Positions 11,462 to 24,404 are shown, counted from the first letter of the stretch. The stretch is 64,000 nucleotides of DNA from Malachius bipustulatus (GCA_910589415.1 OU342630.1:51120012-51184011); one strand, 5' to 3'. The notes: generated by a model from the sequence alone, not told the origin. Translations and numbers: made by a program.

Positions 11462-13712
11462 ATTTCCGGTTATACCGGAAGTGGCCATCAACTTTCTTAT
11501 TTTAAATGGGACACCCTATACAGGGTGATCCCAAAATAGCGGACACGGAGCAGCACCATAGCATCTATTGTGGATTAAAGATTCTAAGTTTTATTTACTG
11601 TTTTCTCCAGTATGGCTCCCTTAAGAAGATATGACCACTTTTGTAGAAAATAAAGTCACAACACTGCACTGGATACCATTCTTCAGGCAAAAAAATAATG
11701 TGTAGGTCTACAATACCCAGATAGATGTTACCATGGAAACATATGAAATGGCCTACAACAAAGCTTAAAACAATAATCGCTGCGCGGATACCATATTCGA
11801 TAATATTTTTTTAAATCTCGAATTCGAACAACGATGCCACATTGAAAAATTTTGTTGAACACAGGGAATAGGTAAACTTTGAATGCCTGTAATTCCGTTA
11901 CCGATAATAAAAAAATAAAAAGCAAACACTATCGTTATAGTTACGTGAAATCATGTGCTTTGCCAGTGGAGGTTGTTTAAATTTGACCGCCATTTCGATT
12001 TAAATTTTGGAAAAAGGACACCCTATATCTCGATAACGAAGCCGAGGAACACATTTTTGTTTTAAATTTACAGTCTTTGTGAGCATCCTCTACAACACCC
12101 TGTATTCCGTGTCCGCTATTTCGGGATCACCCTGTATATTATTACATTTTCAGATTGCCTGAAAAAAGTAATAAAAATGGTGTTTGTAGTTCAAAATTGG
12201 AACGAGTGGTTTATGAGTTATAAACAAATGAAAATCGCAATTTTCCATTTTCAAAGCAGCTTAGGTCGAAAACGGGTCAAGATAGATGAAAACGGCTTAC
12301 ATGTCCCTATCTTAACTTTTCACGTATTAAATAAAATTTGTATACGAAGTGATGAAAAATCAGCGATTTAAAAAAAAAATTAATAAAAACTATTTTTTTT
12401 GGAGGTACTCTAGCGTAGTATATGAAAAGTTAGGATAGGGACATCAAATACGCTAAAATAATAATACCGGACACTCCTATACCTATAGCATTGCAACAGG
12501 TTGCGTCCATTTTAGCAGCGCCGCCAAGCATGAACTGGGGACACTAAAAATTAAATTTGGTGAAACATAGCGGGAGTTTTAAATATCATCGCTGAATACA
12601 AAATCTCTTAAAATTAATTAGACGGAATAGACGGAGGAAATTGAGACGAAGAATTATAATACAACAATAAACAACAAAGTTTTCAATATGTTTATTATAT
12701 TAACAATAATTAACTACTATTACACACAACATTATTAATATCTTTAGGTATATGAATATTTCAAAAAGATTGAATCGCTATATACCTAAGTGTGAGCCTT
12801 TTATTTGCCGCAATTCCAATAATGTGCTTCCTTGCAGCTTTAAAGGTCTATTATTTGCTGGATTAACAAAATTTTCCTCTTTGAAATGATCAGTAGGTAC
12901 AAAATAATATGATGAGAAATCGGCTTCGACACTCCACACTTTTTCAAAATTTCGTCACTCATCGATGCTATTATAACCTATTGCTTGTTCCTATTTCCAT
13001 CAGCATAGTTATAAAATATTAATAAGTTTATTTACGCGGCTTCTAAAGTTAACTTTATACATAATTCTTTATTGCTGCTTGGAACACCGTGGAAAGATCT
13101 GGACATGCTTAACAATCCATAGTCGGAGCAACCGCACACAGCACACAGCACATATTTTCCAGACATAATACCTATGTTCACTTTAATACAGCGGTACATT
13201 ATAAATGCCTATTTAACTGGTACCCAACAAAATTATCCGCTGATATAATGCTTTGAGAGTAACTTTAAATTGAAATTATACTTGAAACTAAAACGTTCAA
13301 TTACTAATGACAAATTATTAATAATTATGATTGACTGCAGCTGTCAAAAACCGTGAAAAGTTACCTAACTTTGAATTTAAAAACAGCTTTAGTGTCCCCA
13401 GTTCCTGCATGAGGGCGCTGTAAAAATGGACGGAGGTTTTGAGAGGAAGTGACCGGTATTAATATTTTAAGGTATTTGGGGACATATAAGCCGTTTTCCG
13501 ATATGTTGACCCGTTTTCAAGCTAAGCTGCTTTGAAAATGGAAAATTGCAATTTTCATTTGTTTATAACTCATAAACCACTCGTTCCAATTTTGAACTAC
13601 AAACACCATTTTTATTACTTCTTTTCAGGAAATCTGAAAATGTAATAATATACAGGGTGTCCTATTTAAAATAAGAAAGTTGATGACAACTTCCGGTATA
13701 ACCGGAAATGGT
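11462..13712. repeat. Fold-back element interrupted by a MITE
   Basis: The left arm is 11462-11520 plus 12137 to about 12550; the right arm is about 13388-13712. Both arms carry, from outside in, TTCCGGTTATACCGGAAG, CATCAACTTTCTTATTTTAAA, a GACACCC...TATA block, a TTATAACTCAT module and a GGGGACACTA/TAGTGTCCCC inner block. The loop (12550-13388) is AT-rich without a recognisable gene. The left arm is split by the element at 11521-12134; removing it restores the match to the right arm. Confidence 0.75.
11521..12134. mobile_element. 614-bp MITE nested in a fold-back arm
   Basis: Ends are CAGGGTGATCCCAAAATAGC and the reverse complement (GCTATTTCGGGATCACCCTG), bounded by TA at 11519-11520 and 12135-12136. 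Because the host fold-back has a second arm without the insertion (around 13655), the empty site is visible: one TA there, two here. Internally it has ACACCCTGTAT and GGACACCCTATA motifs but no ORF. A related fragment occurs at about 36120-36240. Confidence 0.8.
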
Positions 13713-14348
13713 GAGGGGTTGTAAATATTTTAGTTTAACTCGCCAAAATCGAAATCATAAATGTACAAACTTTTAGACTTCTACTCCTTGGACTTCTCCA
13801 TATAAAAATGCCCTATGGTTCTCGCGCCTCACCCTGTATTTCATTACCTATAGGTTTTTATGTACAACTTTTTACGGATAATAACTTTGATGATGAATAT
13901 CACTCTTGGAACTTGATTATACCCAGCATGCTGTTAAATAATTTCACTCGTCCTATATACGGAGTCGTGAATTAATTTTTAACAACCCATTTCAAAAAAT
14001 GAACTATTTACCATAAATTTATTTTTATTCAAATAACAATGACAAGTTTATAATTATAAGTTGTTTATAATCTCACAGCATCCCTATATAGCAACACTCT
14101 AATAATAGGAGACAACTTTAATCATTGTGATTGGTTTCTGGATTGGGATAATCAACAACTATAATTATTATTATAGTTATTATAGCCAAGCACATGATGG
14201 TAATGGATTTGCGGCAGTTGAATTTATAGGGAATGAGAAGTAGTGTATTATTATGACAAGTTGTATAAATGCTATAATTTCTGAGTATAGGCTCCATACT
14301 TGGTTGCTATGGTCAAAAATTACAATATTAATTCACTACCACTACTAA
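13713..14348. other. No gene recognised
   Basis: AT-rich DNA with a few local inverted words (TATAATTATTATTATAGTTATTATA near 14160 is only simple-sequence symmetry). Nothing else supportable. Confidence 0.4.
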
Positions 14349-14526
14349 CAGTGCGTATTATAAAGACTCATTAAGCCAACGGGCGGATATATCTGTGGCC
14401 GTTTATAATAAAGAAGGTATCGGCTCCAGGTGGAAAATTAAGCAATTTGGCTATTCTTTGCATGACCTTCAAAAAAGACCACAGAAATCTGCCCGTTAAC
14501 TTAATGGAATTTTATAATACGCATTA
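14349..14526. mobile_element. Small MITE, copy A
   Basis: Inverted ends (GTATTATAAAGACTCATTAA and CTTAATGGAATTTTATAATA) enclose a ~120-bp interior. The subterminal words AACGGGC / GCCCGTTAAC recur in a second copy at 38128-38346, so this is a family. No ORF. Confidence 0.65.
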
Positions 14527-15354
14527 AGTCTTGTTTCGCATTCAAGAACATCCCGATCTTGATGATTCTTAAAATTATTAACATTTAATTACATTAATCT
14601 TATTCACTAACTAAAAAGAATCGAAGTACCTAAGGTACTCTTTTGAACATTTATTATGATTCTGGATATTTGAGAATATTTCTGTTAATTTTGTATAATA
14701 AATTTGAAGCTTACTAAAAGCTTCCTTTTGCAAAAAGTGTTAGAGAGGTGCGATCGCTGGAGGAATTCCATTCATTGAACAGAGAGACTAACAAAAAAAA
14801 TTAGTATTGTTGTCTAAGCGGCGGTAATTATAGTTCCCGTAACAATCAAACCTGTATAATATAACATGTATAAGTAAAGCCTATAAAATTATAATATTGT
14901 AATAAATTCTTGTAAGTGCTGAGAAAATCCAACTTACTGCCATGTTGAGTATGAGAATCGTTCCGGAACATTTGCTCAACCTTGCATCGCAGAAAGAACG
15001 TTCAAGTGTAACGATTCAATAATGCTTATAACTTAATAATATTTTAAATAAAATAATTTGATGGATGATTTATCAGTATGACGAGATTCTACGAAGTTTT
15101 TGTTGAACACTCTGTTGTTTTGATTAAAAACATTAATTTTACAATAGAAGTTTTTCTGACAGTGGTAGTGATGTGGGGATGGCGTGAGACAAATTAATAA
15201 AAAAACCTGAGAGTAAAAATGCAGGGTCAAGAGAAAAAGGTAATAAATTTTGAAAAGGTAGATAGTTTTTCTCTCCCCACCTCAAAATAGAGAGATCAAG
15301 CTTGGTGCCAAATTTCCACTCTAACGTGACACTCTCCCCACTTCAATAGAAAAG
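14527..15354. other. No gene recognised
   Basis: The minus frame 15230-15033 has no domain and no splice support. AT-rich, no clear repeat. Confidence 0.4.
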
Positions 15355-16234
15355 TAATAGTAGAGTGCAGAATAGGGTGAAACGTGTCACCCTGTGGGCC
15401 TTTCAAGATTAAAAGCTGCGACCTGTGGCAAATGGAAGCTTATGTCATTAATATAGCCCAAAAAAATTCGTCCAGTAATCGTCCTGTGCAAAAGGGCACT
15501 ATCCAAAATTTTCGAGTTTTTTCTATAAATCGATAGTATAGAACTGATACAAATTTTTGGTATTTATTCCACGCAATATTTTGTAGCCGTTTGCCTGTAA
15601 AAAATGAAAACCGATCTTGAAAAGCGTTGGCTCTTATGGAGCCAGGCGGTCTTCAAGAAGCGATATCTCCGTTCGAAGTGGCTGAAAAATTAATTCAATT
15701 TTAATACTTCGGCTGTTTATCAACGATTATCTCAAAAGCGGTAACTCTGATCGAAAAATAGTCTTATAAATAATTGTTGCTCCATTATTTGTGATTAATA
15801 TGGTCTTACTTTCATAATTTTACACCTAATAATTAATGAGAAAAGTTAATAAATGTAAAGCGATGCATAATCAAGACGCTCGAGTTCTCGCTCGAACTGT
15901 TGGCCAGCGCTCCGACTGCCGATCACCCTCTCTCACCCCGCACTTTCCCTTATCCTCGTAATACGCCAGGATAGGTGCATAATAAGCGCGGCAAGTAACC
16001 TTATTTTAAAAAACCTTCTTGCGCATCAATCGCAGAAATAGTGTATTTTTATGCGATTCAATTATGAATATTTTCACCGCTTTTTAAATTATTGGCTTTC
16101 TGAAATTTTCCATAGTCATGTCATGTTAGCGTAGTGCTTTAATGTGAAAAATTTTATGTGATAATTTCATTTCATTTCGTTTCAACACGTGCCTTAGAAT
16201 GGATTTTTAAATTTAAAAATCAAAAAAATTGGCA

Positions 16235-17700
16235 AAATTTCACAATTTTGTCCCTTTTCCTATGCCCGCCACTGGCTAACTTTACTTGAAAAATACTATT
16301 TTTTACACTACCTTTAATAAATTCGGAAAAAACTGAAAGGAGAGTTTTGAAAACCGAAAGTTTGAAATTTTAGAGGAATAAACATCATTTAAAAATATTC
16401 GAATATATCTCCGCCATTTTTATATTTGCTTCTTGAAATTTTTGAAGGTTAACTGCTATTAGTATAGTTGTCTACTATCAAAATTTCCGTTCTATTCCTT
16501 CAAAAATAAGCTCATGAATGTTTATAGAAATGTAGACATTTTTACCCTTTTCCTACCCACGCCTCTGGCTTATTAATAGAAATGATGCAAATTGTATTGC
16601 ATTAGCTCAAATTTCAAATAAGTTTATTCCAATCTTGTTAATTTTGTTTAAAAGTTTTTGATCTTGCCTATTTAGGGGTTCAAAATCTAGCCATTTTCCA
16701 AAAATTGAAAAGGCCGCCATTTTGGAATGTTGAAACCTATTTTACTCAAATACAGTACCAGACGACTACTTGAGGGTATCTTACTACCAAAAAAATTTCA
16801 GCGCTCTAGATTGAAAACTTCGACCAGAAACCGTGCCTCACGGACGGTTTTTTTTCTGAAATTCGGAGGGACATCCTGTAGAAGTAACACAACTCTAGGA
16901 AAATGTTTTTTACGAAAATCAAACGTCAGCCCTAAGGTTTATAAGAGTAAAAAATTTCGTTCATTAATCTTGAAAAATGAAGCTACAGGAGCGTTTTTAA
17001 AAATTTAGAGAAATTAATTTAAAAAAAACATCATGTAAAAAAAAATCGAATATCTCCGCCATTTTTCTTATTTACTTTTTGAAATTCTCAAGGGTTGAAG
17101 TCTATTAGTATAGTTGTCTACTGTAAAAATTTCAGTTTAATTACTTCAAAAATGTGCTCATAAATTGTTGGAGAAATTTAGCCATTTTTACCCTTTTCCT
17201 ACCCACGCCACTGGCTTATTAATAGAAAAAATGCAAATTTTGTTGCATGAAATTAAATTTCAAGTCATTTACTTCCAATATTGTGAATTTGATATAAAAC
17301 TCTTTTTCTATCTAGCTTATACAGGGGTTCAAAAAATAGTCCTTTTTCCAAAAATTAAAATGGCCGCCATTTTGAAACGGCTCGATCGATTTTGCTCAAG
17401 TGCAATACCAGACCACTCCTTGTGGACATCTTACTCTCACAAAAATTTCAGCCCCCTAAATTGAAAACTGTGGCCAGAAACCGTGCCTCAAAGTCCGGAT
17501 GTATGGAATTTTGAAAGGACACCCTGTAGAAGTAACGTGACTTTTGGAAATTTTTTCAACGAAAATCTAAAGTCATTCCAAAGCTTTACAAGAATCCAAA
17601 ATTTCGTTCACTAATCTTGAAAGATAAAGCTACAGGAGCGTTTTGAAAATCGAAAAATCGTGATTTTGGAGAAATAAATAAATATATATATATATAAATA
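16235..17700. repeat. Tandem repeat, unit ~646 bp, in the palindrome's left arm
   Basis: The block CCCTTTTCCTACCCACGCC recurs at about 16546 and 17191, and a truncated, diverged copy begins near 16252 (TCCCTTTTCCTATGCCCGCC). Each unit contains CTGGCTTATTAATAGAAA, GGCCGCCATTTT, an AAACCGTGCCTCA word and GCTACAGGAGCGTTTT. The right arm has only one unit (18060-18560). Frames such as 16727-17008 lie in these units and are not real genes. Confidence 0.65.
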
Positions 17701-18959
17701 TATATATATATATCGTGGGCAGGTGAATTTTGGAAAACCACTTTTTCGTAATCTGGGGGTCATGATCGGTGGACATTTGATGAGTTTGGGTGATTTTTGG
17801 AAAGTGATGTCGTCCTCAATAGTGTATTTTTTGTTAAAAAATACACTAATATTATGGATCTGTTAGTGTATTTTTTAACAAAAAATACACTATTGAGGAC
17901 GACATCACTTTTCGAAAATCACCCAAACTCATCAAATGTCCACCGATCATGACCCCCAGATCACGAAAAAGTGGTTTTCCAAAATTCACCTGCCCACGAT
18001 ATATATATATATATTTATATATATATATATTTATTTATTTCTCCAAAATCACGATTTTTCGATTTTAAAAACGCTCCTGTAGCTTTATCTTTCAAGCTTA
18101 GTGAACGAAATTTTGGATTCTTGTAAAGCTTGGGAATGACTTTAGATTTTCGTTCAAAAAAAATCCAAAAGTCACGTTACTTCTACAGGGTGTCCTTTCA
18201 AAGTTCCCCAAATCCGGTCCTTGAGGCACGGTTTCTGGCCGCAGTTTTCAATCTAGGGGGCTGAAATTTTTGTGAGAGTAAGATGTCCACAAGGAGTGGT
18301 CTGGTATTGCACTTGAGCAAAATCGGCCGAGCCGTTTCAAAATGGCGGCCATTTGAATTTTTTGAACATTAACGGAAAATTGACTATTTTTTGAACCATT
18401 GTATGAGCAAGATGGCAAAAAAACTTTGAAATCAAATTAACAGGATTTGAAGAAAATTATTGGAAATTTGAGTTAATGCAATAAAATTAGCATATTTTCC
18501 ATTAATAAGCCAGTGTCGTGGGTAGGAAAAAGGGTGAAAATGTGTCAATTCTATAACCGTTTATGAGTCCATTTTTGAAGAAGTTGAACCGAAATTTTCC
18601 ATTTTTTTTTGCTTTAACATATAATTTGATGTCTTAGCTTCAATTCGCCTCGATTAATGTAGCACTTTAAACGAAAGATAAAAAAGTTTTTCGCTTGTGC
18701 AAAATTAGCTTACACTTATATAAAATTATTAAATCGATGAAATGGTTCGCAGTTTCTTTTTTATTTTTTTTCACATTCAATTATGAATGGTTCTGAAAAT
18801 TAGAAGAGCAATCGCAACGACAATTAAATCACCTACATGCAGGTGAAAAAAGTATTCAAATTGGTTTTTTAATAACTAAGATATGACCAGTTTAAAAAAT
18901 AAAATGAGTAGATGTAGGTACCTGACGTACTACATATATCTACCCCATCATCACTACAA

Positions 18960-19075
18960 ATTCGAAACGCACCGTGTGGCTCAGTTTGTTACATCCTTGA
19001 CTAGCTAACTGTTGGAGCGGGTTCGCATCCACGAGAGGATCATTTTTTTTTTTGTAGGTATAGGTGGAGTTTTCC
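18960..19075 (+). mobile_element. tRNA-derived SINE head or tRNA pseudogene
   Basis: The segment has an A-box-like GTGGCTCAGTTTGTTA and a B-box GGTTCGCATCC about 45 bp apart, followed by a run of T that could stop RNA polymerase III. There is no counterpart in the left palindrome arm, so it inserted after the palindrome formed. The acceptor-stem ends do not pair well, so a functional tRNA is unlikely. Confidence 0.5.
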
Positions 19076-19197
19076 CAAAAAAAAATCGGATTATTTTTCA
19101 TTAAATTCATTATAAAAAAAAATAGGAAGAAAATATTTATTATTGAATCGCATAAAAATACACTATTTCTGCGATTGATGCGCAAGAAGGTTTTTAA

Positions 19198-21347
19198 TAT
19201 CCATGAAACGTTATTTCTTGTAAATAATAGGTAAATATACAGGATCAATTAAATTTGTTCCAGGTATTTTCTCACAATGAAGATAATTTTATATTATACA
19301 TATCCATAAATACTATTTTCAGTAAAACAATGGAACAATCACGAAATGCATGCAAAATTGGGGAGGAAGCGCTTCGCTTCCCCTCGCCCATAATCAACAC
19401 AATAACAATGGCGCTCGATATTTGAAAGTTCTAAATGTTAATAAAATATCCTACATCAAACATAATGTTAAGTGCAAAATTTTAATTGAGATCAGCTTCC
19501 ATACATCAATAATACAGAATATATTTAATACAGAATACATCCTCATCCTACACGAATACAGAATATATTTTTTTGTATTATCTACAGCGAATGTTAATTG
19601 CATTATACCTAACTATTAGAAACTTTAGTAGGTATAGGTAGGTTAGGTATGATAAAAAATAAAAAAGTAAAAAATTATTCACTATCCGACTCAAAAATAG
19701 CCTCTACTTAGGAGACGGAGGTATAGCAGCTGACATAACCGTAGCAATATTTCGACAGGATTTTTGGCCCATGCAGCGACAAGATCCTATGCATCAAGTC
19801 AATTTTTTTTACAACCACACCACCTTGCTGTACAATCTGAAATACAAGCACAGTCATTAAGAAAAAAGCATTATGATATTATATGACATATATTATTATT
19901 ATGTTTGCATACCTTTTTTACATTGACACGTTAAAAATTATGTCATTTTGGAAAAACTTGGTAATGTTTGAAGACTACAATGATTCGATTGTCGGCTAAC
20001 TTCCATCCGAATTCTGTGTAGTCTGGTAAGTCCTGGACAGGTCGTAGAGTATTTAACCAAATGTAGGTTTGATAATAAATGTACGAAGGCAATGTTAATA
20101 AAGGCTGTCTTCTGTTGGGGGGAGTTTATCTAAAGTTTTAGAAGCAGCTAATAAACCTCGTAGATGATTTATAGAGGTTATATATTTTCGTTTTCCGTAT
20201 AAAGTTTCAGGACAAAATTGTGAAGCATTTGAGAAAATTATTTTGTTCCATGTCCCTCCAAAATTTTCCAGAAGATAATCTCATAAGTTAAGTACGTTTT
20301 CCAGCAAGTTTTTTTTCCCCAAAACCTGCAAATTGACTGGTTGTATCGCACCCTGTCACTGCATGAAAATCTGGGAGGTTTTTAATCAGGCGTTGGTCTA
20401 AATTGATTTTGTGTATGGGAATGAACCGAACACTGCCTTTTTTCCCAACCTTCATCCACATTTCAAGAATTGAATGTTCTCTGAAATGTACCAGTAGTAT
20501 ACCAATACATCAGTATCGTTACCCAGCTTTTTTTGCTGACAGAATGTGCAGTAAAATTCTTGTATCTGCTTTCTCCTGATTTGAGATCAAAGGTCATCAT
20601 CCAAGAAAAAATTATTATTGGTAAACATCAGAGAATCCACCACTTGTTAGAAACTCTATATTCTCTTTCGCTGAATGTTTTAATGACTCATTTGACAGAA
20701 AATTCAATGGAACGCTTATTCCAGTATCGATTATCTTATTTATTGAATCTGTGTGCCACCTCTCTTCATTCGAGTTGCATTTTTGACTGAATTTTTTTCA
20801 TAATGATCGAATACTAGAGGTCTATACGTTGTGATTTTATGTCACGCTTGAATATCATTTTTGTGAATATTTTGGAATAATCGCCAAATGTTCTTGAATT
20901 TATGGCAGCAGAAACTGGGTATTCTGAACTACAGACATGCCATATCAAATATGTGACAAATTTTTTCAAAGCTACTGCTGTTAAAAGTACTACTTCTCTC
21001 TTCTGTACTGTAGCTTTCGATTATTTCTCCTATAAAGCACTTTTATTTGAGAGTGTAGCTAACATACCATTTGCAACAAGCGACATGGGATATGTTAGCT
21101 GCTAGCTCATGTTTGAAAATTTCCTGATAATGTATACTTCTTCTCATTTCTTTTTCCGCAAGTATAATTTATCAATGCTTCCTCCCCAATTTTGCATGCA
21201 TTTAGAAGTGATTGTTCCATTGTTTTATTGAAAATAGTATTTATGGATATATAATAAATTATCTTCATTGTGAGAAAACACCTGGGATAAATTTAATTGA
21301 TCCTGTATATTTACCTATTATTTACAAGAAATAACGTTTCATGGATA
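19198..21347 (-). mobile_element. TTAA-flanked element with ~175-bp inverted repeats
   Basis: A 2150-bp unit begins TATCCATGAAACG and ends CGTTTCATGGATA, flanked by TTAA at 19194-19197 and 21348-21351. The inverted repeats are about 175 bp and nearly identical (through CAAAATTGGGGAGGAAGC). The other arm of the surrounding palindrome shows the corresponding site with one TTAA (16006-16009), so the four bases are a target duplication. piggyBac and Kolobok elements duplicate TTAA, but no such transposase is recognisable here. The one protein remnant inside is the EADTR/GCDTTS-family reading on the minus strand. Confidence 0.75.
19740..20800 (-). pseudogene. Degenerate EADTR/DTDV/GCDTTS-family protein
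   Basis: Reading the minus strand with frameshifts gives, in order: ADTRILLHILSAKKAG (about 20570-20520), NDTDVLVYYW (about 20520-20490), WMKVGKKGSVRFIPIH, LPDFHAVTGCDTTSQFAGFG (about 20380-20310), a LLENFGG/ETLYG region (about 20280-20180), KLPPTEDSL (about 20120-20100), and a Cys-rich end (CISDCTARWCGCKK near 19850-19810). This order matches a widespread, uncharacterised family of multicopy metazoan proteins known to me from predicted proteomes. The acidic EADTR and DTDV pair resembles metal-binding residues of PIN/FEN-like nucleases, which is my inference. At least three frameshifts or stops make it non-functional. Confidence 0.6.
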
Positions 21348-22030
21348 TTAAACAGAGCCATAATATTTTCAAATAAGGTTACTTGCCGCGCTTATTATGA
21401 ACCTATCCTGGCGTATTACGATGATAAGGGGAAGCGCAGGGTGAGAGAGGCTGATCGAGAGTCGGAGCGCTGGCCAACAGTTCGAGCGAGAACTCGAGCG
21501 TCTTGATTATGCATCGCTTTACATTTATTAACTTTTCTCATTAATTATTAGGTGTAAAATTATGAAAGTAAGACCATATTAATCACAAATAATGGAGCAA
21601 CAATTATTTATAAGACTATTTTTCGATCAGAGTTACCGCTTTTGAGATAATCGTTGATAAACAGCCGAAGTATTAAAATTGAATTAATTTTTCAGCCACT
21701 TCGAACGGAGATATCGCTTCTTGAAGACCGCCTGGCTCCATAAGAGCCAACGCTTTTCAAGATCGGTTTTCATTTTTTTACAGGCAAACGGCTACAAAAT
21801 ATTGCGTGGAAAAAATACCAAAAATTTGTATCAGTTCTATACTATCGATTTATAGAAAAAACTCGAAAATTTTGGATAGTGCCCTTTTGCACAGGACGAT
21901 TACTGGGCGAATTTTTTTGGGCTATATTAATGACATAAGCTTCCATTTGCCACAGGTCGCAGCTTTTAATCTTGAAAGGCCCACACATTTCATTTTTAAG
22001 CGACTTTCGAAGCTCCGAGCACTCTACTAT

Positions 22031-24404
22031 AAAGGGAAAGGGAAAATTTGGGATGCCAGTTGTCTCTTCAATTTTGAAAATAATTTGATGTCATTTGGAA
22101 AAATTGTAACCGTATAATAGTAATAAAAGAACAACAAAAATTCACTTAGGTTGCTTACTTTATTTCTTTTCTAACTGTTTGATATTATAAGGGGGAGTTG
22201 TCCCTATTTTAAAAACCTTGAGTGTGCTTATCAAGACCTATATTTCCTATTTCTATTTACAAAGCGTTGACATATAAAAATATTCACTTTTATAATATTG
22301 TAATGATACTTAGCCCCAAAAATTTAATAATTCATTGACAAATATTTCAATGAGCTTCATTGAAAGAACAATTTATTTACAAAAATATAATTCTTGAAAT
22401 CACTCTTCATTCGCATTGATTTTTTTTATCTCTGATAACTAGTTCGAAAATTTCAAAAAGGAAACTGGAGGTAACTAGATATTAATTTACTCGAAATGTC
22501 TTGTCAGATGGAAAATTCACTCCTTTCAGTAGAAGGATTGCTTTTTCATTATCAGGATCAAAAATTTAATTGCGAAGATGACTAACTTTCGGTAACACTT
22601 TTGTTTATTCGCGTGTTAATAATTGGAAAATTTAGTTACTGCGTATCCAGCGACAAATTTTCGAAGCCGAGGTAAACACTCGTTGGTCCTTCGGTCTCGG
22701 ACGCAAATGTTGTCAAGATAATTCAGTAGAAACGATTTAGTTTCTAGTTTTGAAGATAATAAGTCAGAAATCAGATAGCGTGCAGGAGAGGTTTGCCGTT
22801 CTTATTCCACGACCCGATTTCGTCCGTTCGCCTCTTCCTTTCTATTCCATGCTTCACGTTCTACCTTGTCGTGTGTCCTCTCCGACCGCGCTCTTGACGA
22901 ATCAACAATAATCCTTATGTCATTTCTATTCGCAATTTCTCATTCGTCTCTTCTCCTCTCTTTCCAGATTATCGCTTTAGGTATGGTACGATGCACGCCA
23001 GGTGATATCGCAATAATTGTAATATCGCAACTGACGGAAAGGTCCGTGAATTTAGACACGATGTTATTTTGGAAAAGGTTGTTAACAAGTTTTGCTCGAT
23101 AAAGTAATTTATTTATTTTGACGTTAAAATACGCGTGGATACACTAATGCGTTACAGTGGTGCCTGATCCTTTTAAAACAATTATCGAAACAATTTTGAT
23201 ATGATAATTTTTTCATCTAACAGATTTACTATAAGCATAAGATGCCGTGATTATTTTTATATTTTATTTAAACTTTTTAAGTAAGTAATTTTTTTCCAGC
23301 CCTCTGGCTAGATCACGACGACCTCGGATATTATCATCCAAGTAATGCCCTTGGTACATAAATAACTATTTTGTATTTATGACTTCAATGAGTCAAAGTT
23401 TATTTGCTATGTTTCTATGCAATATGGTAACAAAATCGTCACCAATTTGAAAATAAATACCAGCTTTCAATAAAATTCAACATCATTCGCATTGGCCTGA
23501 CGTTAATGAAAATTACATTTAGGAAAATTTACCATTGAATAAAATTTTTAATTCAAAATACAATGATACAATGATGCAAGTCATTGTATTTATATCTTAG
23601 TAGGTACGTATTCTTAGTTAATTTTTCAATACCAATTATGGTAAATGCACGTTTTTGGCTCATGTTAACTACAACTACAACAATAATGAGAGTATCAATT
23701 TTCTAGATCGTCATCCACATGCGCATTTATGAAATGATTATTATCATAATATATAAATAAACAATAAGAGGGTTTTACATTTTATAGAGCGAGGAATTTA
23801 ACCAAAACAATAAATACAATGAATAATAAATATGAGATTATAAAAATCTGTCTGACCTACCTATTGAAATTAAGAGAAATTGTTGGGATACTCATACATT
23901 TTTTTAACAACAACAATTATAATCTAAATGATGAGATCGTGCCATGAAAATTTAATACGAACAATAATAAGGTACCGAGTTAATATTAAGCACAATAAGC
24001 ATAAGCTAAGAAGGTAAAAATAATTGTATTGTACGTTGTTTACTTGCGCTGGCCCACTATGGGGCATTATATTGTGCAACATATGTAACATACGTACATG
24101 GTTTAAGGTTAATACTCTACCTTACTTTCGTATTTTCCATGTATTGCTCGTATAATAACTATACTGTATATCATACTAAAGGCCACTTTCTTTGAATCAA
24201 ATAACTTTATATTTAAAACACTATGAATGATTCTAGGTGTGGGTACATAGAACTATTTTTAATATTATTTGTATCATGATTATGCATGCATGCTTGTCAT
24301 GTAAATGTAAATGTATATCTGATGAACATGACACGAGAACATTTATTAATGTGTAAAAAAATCTAACAAAATACCTACTTGGCCCACGAATGAAAAATAT
24401 TCTA
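22031..24404. other. No gene supported; possible decayed LTR around 22709-23157
   Basis: Mostly AT-rich. A relatively GC-rich 22700-23160 stretch starts TGTTGTCAAG and ends GTTACA, followed by GTGGTGCC, which resembles an LTR with a primer-binding site, but there is no duplicate LTR and no internal gene, so it is not called. The open frame 22866-23102 is not recognisable. Confidence 0.35.

Larger units (their letters stand above)
15355..22030. repeat. Very large interrupted palindrome
   Basis: Centre near 17857. The left arm runs outward to about 15393 (weak homology to 15355) and the right arm to about 21985 (weak to 22030). Outermost ~620 bp: 15393-16015 matches 21370-21985 in reverse. The next part, 16015-16060, matches 19140-19190. 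The central arms (about 17040-17855 versus 17857-18560) are near-perfect in reverse and include (TA)n tracts. The right arm is interrupted by the TTAA element (19198-21347), and the left arm carries extra internal repeat copies. The centre has a GTGTATTTTTTGTTAAAAAA hairpin. No coding frame. A fold-back transposon or a duplicated-inverted repeat. Confidence 0.75.

Noticed and set aside
21806..22117. 103-codon plus frame
   Set aside because: It lies in the right palindrome arm; the mirrored left arm does not keep it open and no domain is seen.
22709..23160. LTR-like block (TGTTGTC...GTTACA, then GTGGTGCC)
   Set aside because: No second copy, no flanking duplication and no internal gene in the window; the resemblance to an LTR and primer-binding site is too short to call.
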